64,000 nucleotides of DNA from Trichococcus ilyis (lineage in GTDB: Bacteria > Bacillota > Bacilli > Lactobacillales > Aerococcaceae). The stretch is taken from contig NZ_FNYT01000011.1 of the NCBI RefSeq assembly GCF_900109135.1, forward strand, positions 27,535 through 91,534, given 5' to 3'. Below the pieces are notes generated by a model. It saw only the letters and a program-made list of their open reading frames with translations, was not told the origin of the DNA and did no database searches. Every line of letters starts with the position of its first letter. Position 1 is the stretch's first letter. The position numbers and the translations under genes were made by a program. This document shows positions 63,783-64,000 of the stretch, piece by piece.

Positions 63783-63876
63783 TTTTTAATTGGAGAACGT
63801 TGTTCTCTCAAAACTGAATCTACAAAAACAAAGGGATTCCGAAAACACCGCTTGAGTTTTCTTCTTCTTAAAAATT

Positions 63877-64000
63877 GGTTAAGTCCTCGACCGATTAGTA
63901 TTGGTCCGCTCCATACATCGCTGTACTTCCACTCCCAACCTATCTACCTGATCATCTCTCAGGGGTCTTACTCACTTGAAGTGATGGGAAATCTCATCTT
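63877..64000 (-). rRNA. rrl: 23S ribosomal RNA, 3' end (runs off right edge)
   Basis: The 3' terminal part of 23S rRNA: on the minus strand AATCGGTCGAGGACTTAACC near the end, preceded by TAGGTTGGGAGTGGAAGTAC and GTAAGACCCCTGAGAGATGA. The end is placed at the GGACTTAACC that pairs with the 23S 5' end. The operon is transcribed leftward; 16S lies beyond the window. Confidence 0.95.

Noticed and set aside
63783..63876. tRNA gene in the 23S-5S spacer
   Set aside because: The 94 bp show no cloverleaf or T-loop motif; only a small hairpin.

Overview
The window is a gene-dense stretch of a low-to-mid GC Gram-positive (Firmicutes) chromosome. Evidence for a member of the Lactobacillales: AGGAGG-type ribosome sites throughout, a T-box leader, a CIRCE operator, class II GalT, a MurE without the diaminopimelate motif, DegV, ComFA/ComFC, and the Bacillus-like blocks rex-ydiK-ydiL-groES-groEL and tsaB-rimI-tsaD-ydiF. 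The mixture resembles Carnobacteriaceae such as Trichococcus; that placement is inference from memory, not a database match. Most genes lie on the minus strand, as does the rRNA operon entering at the right edge, so replication probably comes from the right.

Layout, left to right. 1-0.8 kb: the 5' end of uvrA behind a LexA-type box, and a CzrA-like metal sensor. 0.8-13.5 kb: a phosphate island with two complete tandem Pst operons (pstSCAB-phoU and pstSCABB-phoU), each preceded by 11-bp-periodic PhoP boxes and closed by a terminator, with phoP-phoR at its upstream end. 13.8-22.3 kb: division and secretion housekeeping (ftsEX, prfB with a programmed +1 frameshift, secA, hpf) and competence (comFA-comFC). 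22.4-33.6 kb: thpR, degV, murE, yigZ, the envelope genes tagO and an LTA-synthase-like gene, NAD salvage (pncB-nadE) and a polyprenyl sugar transferase. 33.8-39 kb: argG and the fructose operon fruR-fruK-fruA with a paired operator. 39-43.4 kb: groESL, CPBP protease, YdiK-like protein and Rex. 43.7-49.4 kb: ABC-F ATPase, HAD phosphatase and the t6A operon tsaB-rimI-rimI-tsaD. 49.5-54.7 kb: CsbD, galT-galR, and a quinone-detoxification pair (mhqO-mhqD) behind an MhqR-like palindrome. 55-61 kb: T-box-controlled proS, GNAT, fumC and a malic/malolactic enzyme, thioesterase. 61.3-64 kb: universal stress protein, a lipoprotein, a CAP-domain protein, then 5S rRNA and the 3' end of 23S rRNA.

The most unusual signal is non-coding. 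Three intergenic loci (39.35-39.63, 49.91-50.05 and 54.80-55.06 kb) carry members of one repeat family: hairpins of variable sequence joined by conserved linkers, with an exact 50-bp period at two loci and compensatory stem changes. At groEL and proS the array starts right after the stop codon. At groEL the hairpins have grown into two nested palindromes of roughly 100 bp. I do not recognise this family. Other points: an 11-bp tandem repeat (four units) between the thioesterase and usp genes, a heptanucleotide repeat next to the rex ribosome site, an 18-bp perfect hairpin inside the LTA-synthase-like coding region, a SecA without its zinc-binding tail, and several promoters built on TGC plus TATAAT/TATACT. 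No CRISPR array, insertion sequence, prophage or tRNA gene was seen.
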